DNA of 49,996 nt from CAZYBG01 sp964645155 (GCA_964645155.1 CAZYBG010000015.1:1-49996), one strand, 5' to 3'. Positions 9,028 to 18,512 are shown, counted from the first letter of the stretch. Numbers and translations are program-made. Notes: generated from the sequence alone by a model not told the origin.

Positions 9028-9788
9028 TGCCGCATCTGGAGCTGAACGGGCTGCATGTCGTCTTCGGCGAGGCCGGTCGCCGGGTCCATGCCGTGCGCGG
9101 GACCTCCCTCGCCGTCGCCGAGGGCGAGAGCTTCGGCATCGTGGGCGAGAGCGGGTCGGGCAAGTCGACCGTGCTGCGCGCGATCTGCGGCCTCGCGCCG
9201 ATGACCGAGGGCGTGCTGCGGATCGGCGGCGAGCAGGTGGCGGCGCCGCGCCAGCCGGCCTTCTACCGCCATGTCCAGATGGTGTTCCAGGACCCCTACG
9301 CCTCGCTCCATCCGCGCCACACGGTCGACCGCGTGCTGTCCGAGCCGCTGGCGATCCACCGCTTTGCCGACCGCGAGGCGCGGATCGAGCGGGCGCTGTC
9401 CGAGGTGGGCCTCGGCCCCGAATTCCGCTTCCGCTATCCGCACCAGCTGTCCGGCGGCCAGCGCCAGCGCGTCGCCGTCGCCCGCGCGCTGATCCTCGAG
9501 CCGCGGATGCTGCTGCTCGACGAGCCGACCTCGGCGCTCGACGCCTCGATCCAGGCCGAGGTGCTGAACCTGCTCGACCGCATCCGCGCCGAGCGCGGGC
9601 TGACCTACGTCCTCGTCAGCCACGACCTTGCGGTCGTCGCCCACATGTGCGACCGGCTGATGGTGATGCAGCACGGGCAGGCGGTCGAGGAACTGACGCG
9701 CGCCGATCTCGGCGCCCGCCGGGCGCACGAGGCCTATACCCGGAACCTCCTCGCGGCGAGCGAGGGCTATCGCAGGGAGGGTGCATGA
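9027..9788 (+). CDS. Peptide ABC transporter ATP-binding protein (DppF-like)
   Basis: The 253-residue second ATPase contains Walker A GESGSGKST (about 43-51), MVFQDPYASLHPRHTV, signature LSGGQRQRVAVARAL, Walker B MLLLDEPTSALDASIQ and VSHDLAVVAHMCDR. Its ATG overlaps the previous TGA by one base (TGATG). With the other ATPase it should form the heterodimeric motor of the importer. It is at the short end for DppF but all catalytic motifs are present. Confidence 0.9.
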   Translation: MPHLELNGLHVVFGEAGRRVHAVRGTSLAVAEGESFGIVGESGSGKSTVLRAICGLAPMTEGVLRIGGEQVAAPRQPAFYRHVQMVFQDPYASLHPRHTVDRVLSEPLAIHRFADREARIERALSEVGLGPEFRFRYPHQLSGGQRQRVAVARALILEPRMLLLDEPTSALDASIQAEVLNLLDRIRAERGLTYVLVSHDLAVVAHMCDRLMVMQHGQAVEELTRADLGARRAHEAYTRNLLAASEGYRREGA

Positions 9789-10846
9789 GCGAGCCGGTTC
9801 CCGTCTTCGACGGCCACAACGACCTGCTGCTCCGGCTGCTCCGCCTGCCGCCGTCGCGGCGCGACGCGGCCTTCCTGCAGGGCGACGGCAAGGGTCATCT
9901 CGACCTGCCGCGGATGCGGGCCGGCGGCTTCGCCGGCGGCTTCTTCGCGGTCTACGTCCCCTCGCCGCCGGACGGCACCGACTACGACGCGGTGATGGAC
10001 CAGCCGCCCTACGAGATCGCGCTGCCCGAGCTGATCGACGCGCCCGAGGCGCAGCCGGTGGCGATGGCGATGGCCGCGCTCCTCCTGCGGCTCGAGCGGG
10101 TGTCGGACGGCGCGCTGACGGTCTGCCGCAGCGGTGGCGACGTGCGCCGCGCGGTCGCGGCCGGCCGGGTCGCCGCGATCCTGCACATCGAGGGCGCCGA
10201 GCCGATCGACGGGCAGCTCGACGCGCTCTACGCCTTCCACGCCATGGGCCTGCGCTCCCTCGGCCCGGTCTGGAGCCGGCCGACCATCTTCGGCCACGGC
10301 GTGCCCTTCCGCTTCCCCGGCGACCCCGATACCGGGCCCGGGCTGACCGGGGCGGGGCGCGATCTCGTGCGCGCCTGCAACGAGCTGAAGATGGTCATCG
10401 ACCTGTCGCACATGAACCAGGCCGGGTTCGACGACGTCGCCCGCCTGAGCCACGCGCCGCTCGTCGCCACGCATTCCAACGCCCACGCCGTCACGCCCTC
10501 GACGCGGAACCTGGCGGACCGGCAGCTGCACATGATCCGCGACACCGGCGGGATGGTCGGCCTCAACTTCGCGACCGTGTTCCTGCGCCCCGACGGCCGC
10601 CGCTCGCCCGAGATGGACTGGGACCCGGTGCTGCGCCACCTCGACCACATGATCGCCGCGGCGGGCGAGGACCATGTCGGCTTCGGTTCCGATTTCGACG
10701 GCGCGACGCTGCCCGAGGGCATCGGCGACGTGGCCGGCCTGCCCGCGCTGATCGACGCGCTTCGCGCCCATGGCTACGACCGGGCGCTGATCGAGAAGCT
10801 GGCGCACGGCAACTGGCTGCGGCTGCTCGACCGGGTGCTGGGCTAG
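9785..10846 (+). CDS. Membrane dipeptidase (peptidase family M19)
   Basis: The 353-residue enzyme belongs to the renal dipeptidase family, binuclear zinc enzymes that cut dipeptides including Cys-Gly and D-residue dipeptides. Visible metal and substrate motifs are FDGHNDLL at the N-terminus (His and Asp ligands), HIEGAEPIDG (Glu bridge), DLSHMNQAGF, ATHSNAHAV and GFGSDFDGA. The ATG at 9785 overlaps the ATPase stop as ATGA. There is no signal peptide, so despite the family name it probably acts in the cytoplasm on imported peptides. Confidence 0.9.
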   Translation: MSEPVPVFDGHNDLLLRLLRLPPSRRDAAFLQGDGKGHLDLPRMRAGGFAGGFFAVYVPSPPDGTDYDAVMDQPPYEIALPELIDAPEAQPVAMAMAALLLRLERVSDGALTVCRSGGDVRRAVAAGRVAAILHIEGAEPIDGQLDALYAFHAMGLRSLGPVWSRPTIFGHGVPFRFPGDPDTGPGLTGAGRDLVRACNELKMVIDLSHMNQAGFDDVARLSHAPLVATHSNAHAVTPSTRNLADRQLHMIRDTGGMVGLNFATVFLRPDGRRSPEMDWDPVLRHLDHMIAAAGEDHVGFGSDFDGATLPEGIGDVAGLPALIDALRAHGYDRALIEKLAHGNWLRLLDRVLG

Positions 10847-10862
10847 GCGGGGCGGGCGGCCG

Positions 10863-13800
10863 GTGAGCGGCGGGCGCTGGGATTTCTGGATCGACCGGGG
10901 CGGCACCTTCACCGACGTGGTGGGCCGCGCGCCGGACGGGGCGATCCTGCCGCTGAAGCTTCTCTCCGAGAACCCGGAGGCCTATGGCGACGCCGCGATC
11001 GAGGGCATCCGCCGGCTGCTCGGCGGGCTCGACCCGGCCCGGATCGGCACCGTCAGGATGGGCACCACGGTCGCCACCAACGCGCTTCTGGAGCGCAAGG
11101 GCGATCGCACATTGCTGTTGATCACCAAGGGGTTCCGCGACGCTCTTCGCATCGCGTACCAGGCCCGGCCGGACATCTTCGCCAAGGAGATCGTGCTGCC
11201 CGACATGCTCTACGAGCGCGTCGTCGAGGTCGGGGAACGCCTCTTCGCCGACGGCTCGGTCGAGACGCCGCTCGACGACGGCGGCCTGCGCCCGGCGCTG
11301 GCGGCGGCGCGGGCTGACGGCATCGACGCGGTCGCCGTCGTGCTGATGCACGCCTGGAAGAACCCCGCGCACGAGGCGGCGCTGGGCGCGCTGGCGCGGG
11401 GCATGGGCTTTTCCCAGGTCTCGGTCAGCCACGAGGTCTCGCCGCTGGTCAAGCTCGTCGGGCGCGGCGACACGACGGTCGTCGACGCCTACCTCTCGCC
11501 GATCCTGTCGCGCTATGTCGCCCGCGTGGCGCAGGCGCTGGGCGCGACGCCGCCGGGCGAACCCGGGCCGACGCTGCAGTTCATGATGTCGTCGGGCGGC
11601 ATGACGGCGGCCGAGCAGTTCCAGGGCAGGGACGCGATCCTCTCCGGCCCCGCGGGCGGCGTCGTCGGCATGGTGCGGACGGCCGCGCTGGCGGGGCACG
11701 CGAAGGTCATCGGCTTCGACATGGGCGGCACCTCGACCGATGTCGCCCATTCCACCGGCGGCTACGAGCGCGCCTTCGACACCGAGGTGGCAGGCGTCCG
11801 TATCCGCGCGCCGATGATGCGCATCCATACGGTCGCCGCCGGCGGCGGCTCGATCCTCCATGCCGAGCCGGGGCGCTTCCGCGTCGGCCCCGACAGCGCC
11901 GGCGCCGATCCCGGCCCCGCGGCCTACCGGCGCGGCGGCCCGCTGACGGTGACGGACGCCAACATCATGCTCGGCAAGCTCCAGCCCGACCTCTTCCCGG
12001 CGATCTTCGGCCCCGCCCAGGACCAGCCGCTCGACCGTGCGGTGGTGGCCGAAGCCTTCGCCGCGATCGCCGCGCGCGAGGGCAAGGCGGCCGAGACGGT
12101 GGCCGAGGGCTTCCTGACCATCGCCATCGAGAACATGGCGAACGCGATCAAGAAGATCAGCGTGCAGCGCGGCCATGACGTGACGAAGTACCTCCTGAAC
12201 TCGTTCGGCGGCGCGGGGGGACAGCATGCCTGCCTGGTGGCCGATGCGCTGGGGATGGAGAGGGTGCTGATCCACCCGCTGTCCGGCCTGCTCTCGGCCT
12301 ACGGCATCGGCTTCGCCACGGTGTCGGCCAGCCGCCAGCGGGCGCTGGTCGAGCCGCTGGACGCGGCGAAGCTGCCCGCCGTCGAGGCGCTGGCGGCCGA
12401 GCTTGCCGCCGCCGCGCGGGAGGACCTGGCCGGGCAGGGGATCGACGGCGCCTCCGTCGCCACCGCCACCCGCCTCCACCTGCGCTACCGCGGCACCGAC
12501 ACGGCGCTTCCGGTGGCGTGGGAGGGCGACGCCGCGGCCGCGCGCGCGGCCTTCGAGGCGGCGCACAGGGCGCAGTTCGGCTTCGTGGCGGCGGGGCGCG
12601 AGGTCGTCGTCGAGGCGGTCGAGGTCGAGGCGACGGAGGCCGCCGGGGCCGCGCCGGGCGAGCCCCTGCACGACGCGCCCCCGCACGCCGCCGAAGCCCG
12701 CGACACCCGGCGCGTCTTTTCCGGCGGGCGCTGGCACGCGGCCGGCGTGTTCCGCCGCGAGGACCTGTCGCCCGGCGCCACCCTGCGCGGCCCCGCGCTG
12801 GTGATCGAGCCGAACCAGACCATCGTCGTCGAGCCCGGCTGGTCGGCCCGCATCACCGACCGCGACCACGTGCTGATGACCCGCCACGAGACGCTCCGCC
12901 GCGACATCGCCGCCGGCACGACCGCGGCCGACCCGATCCTGCTCGAGGTGTTCAACAACCTCTTCATGGCGATCGCCGAGCAGATGGGCGTGGCGCTGCA
13001 GAACACCGCGCGGTCGGTCAACATCAAGGAGCGGCTGGATTTCTCCTGCGCCGTTTTCGACGCCACCGGCGCGCTGGTGGCGAATGCGCCGCACATGCCG
13101 GTGCATCTGGGCAGCATGGACCGCAGCGTCGAGACGGTGATCCGCCTGAACGCGGGCCGCATCCGCCCCGGCGACGTCTTCGCGCTGAACGCGCCCTACA
13201 ACGGCGGCACGCACCTGCCCGACATCACGGTCGTGACGCCGGTCTTTGACGACGGCGGGTCCGAGGTCCTCTTCTGGGTCGCGGCGCGCGGGCACCATGC
13301 CGACGTGGGCGGCACGGCGCCCGGCTCGATGACGCCGCTTGCCACCACGGTCGACGAGGAGGGCGTGCTGATCGACAACTTCCTGCTCGTCTCCGATGGC
13401 CGCTTCCGCGAGGCGGAGCTGCGGGCGGTTCTGGCCGACCACCCCTGGCCGGCCCGCAACCCGGACCAGAACGTCGCCGACCTGAAGGCGCAGGTCGCCG
13501 CCAACGAACGCGGCGCGGCCGAGCTGCGCCGGATGGTCGCCGATTTCGGCCTCGATGTCGTGCGGGCCTACATGGGCCATGTCCAGGACAATGCCGCCGA
13601 GGAGGTGCGCCGCCTGATCGGCCGGCTGGAGGATTGCGCCTGCGACTACCCGACAGATACCGGCCAGGTGATCCGCGTGCGGATCACCGTGGACCGCGCG
13701 GCGCGCGAGGCGGTGGTGGATTTCACTGGCACGTCAGACGCCTGGGAGAACAACTTCAACGCCCCCGAGCCGGTGACGCGGGCGGCCGTCCTCTACTGCT

Positions 13801-14480
13801 TCCGGGTGATGGTCGAGGCGCCGATCCCGATGAACGCGGGCTGCCTGAGGCCGATCCGCATCGTCATCCCCGAGGGTTCGATGCTGGCGCCGCGCCACCC
13901 GCGCGCGGTGGTGGCCGGCAATGTCGAGACCAGCCAGCACGTCACCAACGCGATCTTCGGCGCGCTGGGCGCGCTGGCCGACAGCCAAGGCACGATGAAC
14001 AACCTGACCTTCGGCAATGCCCGCCACCAGTACTACGAGACGATCTGCTCGGGCTCGCCCGCCGGCCGGATGAACGACGGGCGCGGGTTTGACGGTACCC
14101 CGGGGGTGCATGTCCACATGACCAATTCGCGCCTGACCGACCCCGAGGTGCTGGAGATGCGGTTTCCCGTCCTGCTCGAGGAGTTCGCGCTCCGCCCGGG
14201 TTCCGGCGGGCGCGGGCGCTGGACCGGCGGCGACGGGACGCGGCGGACGATCCGCTTCCTCGAGCGGATGGACTGCGCGATCCTGTCGTCGCACCGCGGC
14301 CGCCCGCCGCAGGGCCTGGACGGCGGCGGGCCGGGCGAGGTCGGGGCAGCGTTCGTGCGCCGCCGCGACGGCCGCGTCGAGCCGCTGCCGGCCTGCGCGC
14401 AGACGGTTCTCGAGGCCGGCGAGGCGGTCACCGTCGTCACCCCGACGCCCGGCGGCTTCGGGCGGCGGGACGATGCCTGA
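10863..14480 (+). CDS. 5-oxoprolinase, fused HyuA-HyuB type
   Basis: The 1205-residue protein carries an N-terminal hydantoinase A half (DRGGTFTDVVG at about 10-20, GTTVATNALLERKGDRTLL, a second ATPase-fold signature FDMGGTSTDVA near 285) and a C-terminal hydantoinase B half from about residue 690 (QMGVALQNTARSVNIKERLD). This fused form is typical of ATP-dependent 5-oxoprolinases, which open pyroglutamate to glutamate. Bacterial N-methylhydantoinases and acetone carboxylases are relatives but are usually split. The GTG start lies 16 bases after the dipeptidase. With the transporter and dipeptidase, the operon could feed on glutathione or pyroglutamyl peptides. Confidence 0.85.
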   Translation: MSGGRWDFWIDRGGTFTDVVGRAPDGAILPLKLLSENPEAYGDAAIEGIRRLLGGLDPARIGTVRMGTTVATNALLERKGDRTLLLITKGFRDALRIAYQARPDIFAKEIVLPDMLYERVVEVGERLFADGSVETPLDDGGLRPALAAARADGIDAVAVVLMHAWKNPAHEAALGALARGMGFSQVSVSHEVSPLVKLVGRGDTTVVDAYLSPILSRYVARVAQALGATPPGEPGPTLQFMMSSGGMTAAEQFQGRDAILSGPAGGVVGMVRTAALAGHAKVIGFDMGGTSTDVAHSTGGYERAFDTEVAGVRIRAPMMRIHTVAAGGGSILHAEPGRFRVGPDSAGADPGPAAYRRGGPLTVTDANIMLGKLQPDLFPAIFGPAQDQPLDRAVVAEAFAAIAAREGKAAETVAEGFLTIAIENMANAIKKISVQRGHDVTKYLLNSFGGAGGQHACLVADALGMERVLIHPLSGLLSAYGIGFATVSASRQRALVEPLDAAKLPAVEALAAELAAAAREDLAGQGIDGASVATATRLHLRYRGTDTALPVAWEGDAAAARAAFEAAHRAQFGFVAAGREVVVEAVEVEATEAAGAAPGEPLHDAPPHAAEARDTRRVFSGGRWHAAGVFRREDLSPGATLRGPALVIEPNQTIVVEPGWSARITDRDHVLMTRHETLRRDIAAGTTAADPILLEVFNNLFMAIAEQMGVALQNTARSVNIKERLDFSCAVFDATGALVANAPHMPVHLGSMDRSVETVIRLNAGRIRPGDVFALNAPYNGGTHLPDITVVTPVFDDGGSEVLFWVAARGHHADVGGTAPGSMTPLATTVDEEGVLIDNFLLVSDGRFREAELRAVLADHPWPARNPDQNVADLKAQVAANERGAAELRRMVADFGLDVVRAYMGHVQDNAAEEVRRLIGRLEDCACDYPTDTGQVIRVRITVDRAAREAVVDFTGTSDAWENNFNAPEPVTRAAVLYCFRVMVEAPIPMNAGCLRPIRIVIPEGSMLAPRHPRAVVAGNVETSQHVTNAIFGALGALADSQGTMNNLTFGNARHQYYETICSGSPAGRMNDGRGFDGTPGVHVHMTNSRLTDPEVLEMRFPVLLEEFALRPGSGGRGRWTGGDGTRRTIRFLERMDCAILSSHRGRPPQGLDGGGPGEVGAAFVRRRDGRVEPLPACAQTVLEAGEAVTVVTPTPGGFGRRDDA

Positions 14481-14621
14481 GCCTGCCGAAAGCGCGTGCA
14501 CCTGGCAGACAATCGGGCCATCCTTGGGCAGACTGTTGCGCATGCCCCCACGAAAATGCCCGATTTGACCGATAGGAATCGCCTCGCCTCAGCAGGCGCC
14601 GGACCATCCGCACGGGAACAC
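14481..14621. other. Intergenic region before arabinose-lipid operon
   Basis: A 141-base gap with somewhat lower GC than its flanks. It contains TTGACC at 14565-14570, but the best -10 at the right distance (TCAGCA) is poor. No terminator hairpin with a U-tract is visible after the oxoprolinase. A promoter here is expected from gene layout but I cannot place it firmly. Confidence 0.4.
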
Positions 14622-16046
14622 ATGTCAGGCGAGCCAATCCTTGTCGTCGACCTCGACGGGTCGCTGATCCGCTCGGACATGCTGTTCGAGACGTTCTGGT
14701 CGGCCTTCGCGTCGCACTGGAAGGCGCCCTTCGTCGCGGCGCGGAGCCTGCTCGCCGGGCGCGCGGCGCTCAAGCGCCGCCTCGCCGAGATGGGCAAGGT
14801 CGACATCGCCTCGCTGCCCTTCAACGGCGAGGTCGTGGCCTTCGTCGAGGACTGGCGCGCAAAGGGCGGCCGGACCGCGCTCGTCACCGCCTCGGACCAG
14901 GCGCTCGCCGACCGCGTCGCGGCGCATCTGGGCCTCTTCGACGAGGTGCATGGCTCGGCCGGGACGACGAATCTCAAGGGCGCCCGCAAGGCCGCGTTCC
15001 TCGCCGACCGCTTCGGCACCGGCGGTTTCCACTATGTCGGCGATGCCGCCGCGGACGTGCCGATCTGGCAGGCGGCCGACCGCGCGGTGGTCGTCAACCC
15101 GTCGCGCGGGCTGCTCTCGCGCGTCGCCGCCACCGGCCGCACGGCCGAGCCGATCGCCGCGGCGCCGCGGTCGCTGTCGCCCTATCTGCGGACGCTCCGG
15201 CCACACCAGTGGCTGAAGAACCTGCTCGTGTTCCTGCCGATGCTCGCCGCGCACGACCTTTCGGCCGGCACGCTGGCGCAGTCGGCGCTGGCCTTCGCCG
15301 CCTTCAGCCTGATCGCTTCGGGCGTCTATGTGCTCAACGACCTCCTCGACCTCGGCGCCGACCGCCTGCATCCGCGCAAGCGCAACCGCCCGCTCGCCGC
15401 GGGCGCGCTGCCGATCGCGCACGGGACGGTCCTCGCGCCCGGGCTGATCGCGGCGGGCCTCGGCCTCGCCGCCCTGCTGGGCTGGCCGTTCCTTGCCGTG
15501 CTCGTCGGCTATCTCGGCCTGACGACGGCCTACTCGCTCTACTTCAAGCGGCAGATCGTGATCGACATCTGCCTGCTCGCCGGGCTCTACACGCTGCGGA
15601 TCATCGCCGGCGCCGCGGCGACGGGCATTCCGCTTTCGGTCTGGCTGCTGGCCTTCTCGACCTTCTTCTTCCTCTCGCTCGGCGCGGTGAAGCGGCAGGC
15701 CGAGCTGGTCGATGCGGTGGCGGCCGGCCGGCTCGAGGCGAGCGGCCGCGGCTACCGCGCCGATGACCTGCCGATGGTCGCGATGATGGCCACCGCGGCG
15801 GGCTACGTGTCGGTGCTGGTGATGGCGCTCTACCTGACCTCGCCCGATGTCCTCAGGCTCTATGCCCGCCCCGAGGTGCTCTGGGGCATCTGCCCGGTGC
15901 TGCTCTACTGGGTCAGCCGGATGGTGATGAAGACGCATCGCGGCCAGATGCACGACGATCCGGTCGTGTTCGCCGCGACCGACAGGGTGAGCCTGATCTG
16001 CTTCGTGGTCATCGTGGCCTTCGCCGCCGGGGGGGCGCTGCTGTGA
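14622..16046 (+). CDS. HAD phosphatase-UbiA polyprenyl phosphoribosyltransferase fusion
   Basis: The 474-residue protein has a cytoplasmic HAD phosphatase domain (motif I VVDLDGSLIRSD at residues 8-19, late motif VGDAAADVPIW near 140) and then a UbiA membrane domain of about eight helices with the two Asp motifs YVLNDLLDLGADR and YSLYFKRQIVIDI. The UbiA part resembles Rv3806c/NoeC-type enzymes that join phosphoribosyl pyrophosphate to decaprenyl phosphate. The HAD part could remove the 5-phosphate in the next step. Start ATG 14622 is chosen because it sits eight residues before motif I; an in-frame ATG at 14556 lacks a ribosome site. The stop overlaps the next start. Confidence 0.85.
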   Translation: MSGEPILVVDLDGSLIRSDMLFETFWSAFASHWKAPFVAARSLLAGRAALKRRLAEMGKVDIASLPFNGEVVAFVEDWRAKGGRTALVTASDQALADRVAAHLGLFDEVHGSAGTTNLKGARKAAFLADRFGTGGFHYVGDAAADVPIWQAADRAVVVNPSRGLLSRVAATGRTAEPIAAAPRSLSPYLRTLRPHQWLKNLLVFLPMLAAHDLSAGTLAQSALAFAAFSLIASGVYVLNDLLDLGADRLHPRKRNRPLAAGALPIAHGTVLAPGLIAAGLGLAALLGWPFLAVLVGYLGLTTAYSLYFKRQIVIDICLLAGLYTLRIIAGAAATGIPLSVWLLAFSTFFFLSLGAVKRQAELVDAVAAGRLEASGRGYRADDLPMVAMMATAAGYVSVLVMALYLTSPDVLRLYARPEVLWGICPVLLYWVSRMVMKTHRGQMHDDPVVFAATDRVSLICFVVIVAFAAGGALL

Positions 16047-16459
16047 GCAGGACCACCCTTGTCTTCCGCTACACCGTCTTCGCGATCCTCGCGACGCTCG
16101 CCAACCTGGGGGCCCAGCGGGCGGTCCTCGCGGCCGACCCGACCGACCGGGGCTTCGTCCTGGCCGTGCTCGCCGGGACGGCGGTGGGGCTGGTGCTGAA
16201 ATACGTGCTCGACAAGCGCTGGATCTTCGCCGACCGCTCGACCGGCCTTGCCACCCACGGCCGCAAGTTCGCGCTCTATACCGCGATGGGCATCGTCACC
16301 ACGCTGATCTTCTGGGGCACCGAGACGGCGTTCTGGCTGGCCACCCGCAGCCATGCCTGGCGCGAGGCCGGGGCGGTGCTGGGCCTCTCGGTGGGCTACG
16401 TCGTCAAGTACCGGCTCGACCGGCGCTTCGTCTTCGAACCTGCGGCGGGTGCGGCATGA
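16043..16459 (+). CDS. GtrA-like membrane protein
   Basis: The 138-residue product has four predicted helices and the GtrA-family ends: FRYTVFAILATLANLG at the start and VGYVVKYRLDRRFVF at the end, with a repeat-like LVLKYVLDKRWIF in the middle. GtrA proteins are thought to help move or recruit polyprenyl-linked sugars; Rv3789, the mycobacterial equivalent, sits directly before dprE1 as here. GTG start at 16043 overlaps the previous TGA (GTGA), and its own TGA overlaps the next ATG. Confidence 0.85.
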   Translation: MSRTTLVFRYTVFAILATLANLGAQRAVLAADPTDRGFVLAVLAGTAVGLVLKYVLDKRWIFADRSTGLATHGRKFALYTAMGIVTTLIFWGTETAFWLATRSHAWREAGAVLGLSVGYVVKYRLDRRFVFEPAAGAA

Positions 16460-17778
16460 AGCTGTCGGGCTGGGGCCGCTACCCGCGCGCCGAGTGCCGC
16501 CTGCGCGGCCCCCGCAGCGAGGCCGAACTGGCCGCGCTGGTCGCCGAGGGGCGGCTGATCGCCCGCGGCAACGGCCGCGGCTACGGCGACAGCGCGATGA
16601 GCCTGACGAACACCGCCGACATGCGGCGGCTGGACCGGATGATCGCCTTCGACGCCAGGGCCGGCGCGCTGACCGCCGAGGCCGGCGTCCTTCTGGCCGA
16701 CATCATCGCCGCCGTGCTGCCGCTCGGCTGGTTCCCAGCCGTCACGCCGGGCACCAAGTTTGTCACGCTCGGCGGCATGATCGCGGCCGATGTGCACGGC
16801 AAGAACCACCACCGCGACGGCGGGATCGGCCGCTTCGTCGACTGGATCGACGTGATGGGCGCCGACGGCACGGTGCGCCGGGCGAGCCCGCGCAAGAACG
16901 CCGAGCTGTTCCGGTGGACGCTGGGCGGCATGGGGCTGACCGGCGTCATCCTGCGCGCCCGGCTCCGCCTGCGCCGGGTCGAGAGCGGCTGGATCCGGCA
17001 GCGCACGGTTCCCGCGCCGAACCTCGCCGCCGCGATGGCGGCGTTCGAGGAGAACGCCGGGGCGACGTATTCGGTGGCCTGGATCGACTGCCTCGCCAGC
17101 GGGCCGGAGACCGGCCGCTCGCTGCTCATGCTGGGCGAGCATGCGGCGGTCGCGGACCTGCCCCGCCCGCGCCGCAGGGCGCCGTTCGAGACCCCCCGCA
17201 AGCGCCGCCGCGCGGTGCCGGTCGACCTGCCGGGCTTCGCGCTGAACGGCTGGACGGTGCGCGCCTTCAACGCGCTCTACTGGCGCAACGGCCTGCGCAG
17301 GGCCGGCGAGAGTCTGGTCGACTGGGACAGCTACTTCTACCCGCTCGACGCGATCCTCGGCTGGAACCGCATCTACGGGCGGCGCGGCTTCGTTCAGTTC
17401 CAGTGCGTCCTGCCGCCCGCTACGGCCGAGGCGGGCCTCGCCGCGCTCCTCGCCGCGATCGCGGCCGCGGGGCAGGGGTCGTTCCTGGCCGTTCTGAAGA
17501 AGCTCGGGGCCGAGGCGGGCGGCCTGTCCTTCCCGACCGAGGGCTGGACGCTGGCGCTCGACTTTCCGGTGAACCGCCGGTCGCTCGCACTGATCGACCG
17601 GCTCGACGCCATCACCCTCGACCATGGCGGCCGCTTCTACCTGGCCAAGGATGCCCGCCTCAAGCCCGAGACCCTCGCCGCGGCCGATCCGCGGATCACC
17701 CCGTTCCGCGCCATGCGCGCCGGCACCGGCGCGGCCCGCGCCTTCGCCTCGCGCCAGTCAGAAAGATTGAAGCTGTGA
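16456..17778 (+). CDS. dprE1: DprE1-like FAD-dependent decaprenylphosphoryl-ribose oxidase
   Basis: The 440-residue flavoprotein matches mycobacterial DprE1, which oxidises the 2'-OH of decaprenylphosphoryl ribose. Landmarks are SGWGRYPR (4-11), the FAD-binding GNGRGYGDSA (38-47), PAVTPGTKFVTLGGMIAADV and HGKNHH (114-119), YFYPLDAILGWNRIYG (293-308) and YLAKDAR (395-401, with the Lys aligned to the active-site Lys). At the position of the benzothiazinone-reactive Cys of DprE1 (GWxxCxDFP in memory of that family) this protein has Ala367 in GWTLALDFP. Adjacent DprE2-like SDR, GtrA and UbiA genes strongly support the assignment. Most other FAD/PCMH oxidases lack this combination. Confidence 0.85.
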   Translation: MKLSGWGRYPRAECRLRGPRSEAELAALVAEGRLIARGNGRGYGDSAMSLTNTADMRRLDRMIAFDARAGALTAEAGVLLADIIAAVLPLGWFPAVTPGTKFVTLGGMIAADVHGKNHHRDGGIGRFVDWIDVMGADGTVRRASPRKNAELFRWTLGGMGLTGVILRARLRLRRVESGWIRQRTVPAPNLAAAMAAFEENAGATYSVAWIDCLASGPETGRSLLMLGEHAAVADLPRPRRRAPFETPRKRRRAVPVDLPGFALNGWTVRAFNALYWRNGLRRAGESLVDWDSYFYPLDAILGWNRIYGRRGFVQFQCVLPPATAEAGLAALLAAIAAAGQGSFLAVLKKLGAEAGGLSFPTEGWTLALDFPVNRRSLALIDRLDAITLDHGGRFYLAKDARLKPETLAAADPRITPFRAMRAGTGAARAFASRQSERLKL

Positions 17779-18512
17779 CCAAACCCGCCGTCCTCATCCT
17801 CGGCGGCCGATCCGACATCGGCCTTGCCTGTGCCCGCCGCTTCGCCGCGGACGGGCACCCGATCCAGCTGGCCGCGCGCGACGCCGCCGCGCTCGCGGCC
17901 GAGAAGACCGACCTCGAGTTGCGCCACCGCGTGCCGGTGAGCCTGCACGAGTTCGACGCCCTCGACACCGCGTCGCACGACGCCTTCGTCGACGGGCTGC
18001 CCGAGCTGCCGCGCGTCGCCGTTTCGGTCGTCGGCCTGCTCGGCGACCAGCCCCGGTCCGAGCGCGACCTGCCCGAGGCGGTCCGGGTGATGCGCTCGAA
18101 CTACGAAGGGCCGGCGGCGATCCTGGGGCTGCTCGCCAACCGGTTCGAGGCGCGCGGCAGCGGCACGCTGGTCGGCGTCAGCTCGGTCGCCGGCGATCGC
18201 GGGCGCGCCACGAACTATGTCTACGGCTCGGCCAAGGCCGGGTTCACCGCGTTCCTCTCGGGGCTCAGGAACCGCCTCGCCGGCAAGGGCGTGCACGTCG
18301 TCACCGTGCTGCCCGGCTTTGTCGCGACGCGGATGACCGCCGACATGGACCTGCCCGCAAGGCTGACCGCCGCGCCCGAGCAGGTCGCCGAGGCGATCTT
18401 CCGCGCCGTCGCGCGCGGCCGCAACACCGTCTATGTCAAGCCGGTCTGGATGCTGGTGATGGCGGTCATCCGCAACATCCCCGAGCCGGTCTTCAAGCGG
18501 CTCAAGCTGTGA
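17775..18512 (+). CDS. dprE2: DprE2-like short-chain dehydrogenase
   Basis: A 245-residue SDR with nucleotide-binding LILGGRSDIGLA (7-18) and catalytic Ser136/137 in VGVSSVAG, Tyr150 and Lys154 in YGSAK. In the mycobacterial pathway DprE2 reduces the 2-keto intermediate with NADH to give decaprenylphosphoryl arabinose. The C-terminal hydrophobic and basic tail (VKPVWMLVMAVIRNIPEP) is typical of DprE2 and suits membrane association. GTG 17775 overlaps the DprE1 TGA as GTGA. SDRs alone are hard to assign; the call rests on the gene pair. Confidence 0.85.
   Translation: MTKPAVLILGGRSDIGLACARRFAADGHPIQLAARDAAALAAEKTDLELRHRVPVSLHEFDALDTASHDAFVDGLPELPRVAVSVVGLLGDQPRSERDLPEAVRVMRSNYEGPAAILGLLANRFEARGSGTLVGVSSVAGDRGRATNYVYGSAKAGFTAFLSGLRNRLAGKGVHVVTVLPGFVATRMTADMDLPARLTAAPEQVAEAIFRAVARGRNTVYVKPVWMLVMAVIRNIPEPVFKRLKL

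Noticed and set aside
10563..13580. Open frame of about 1000 codons on the minus strand
   Set aside because: Opposite the dipeptidase and 5-oxoprolinase; Arg/Gly/His-rich with no motif.
14565..14594. Promoter of the HAD-UbiA operon
   Set aside because: TTGACC is good but no acceptable -10 lies 16-18 bases downstream.
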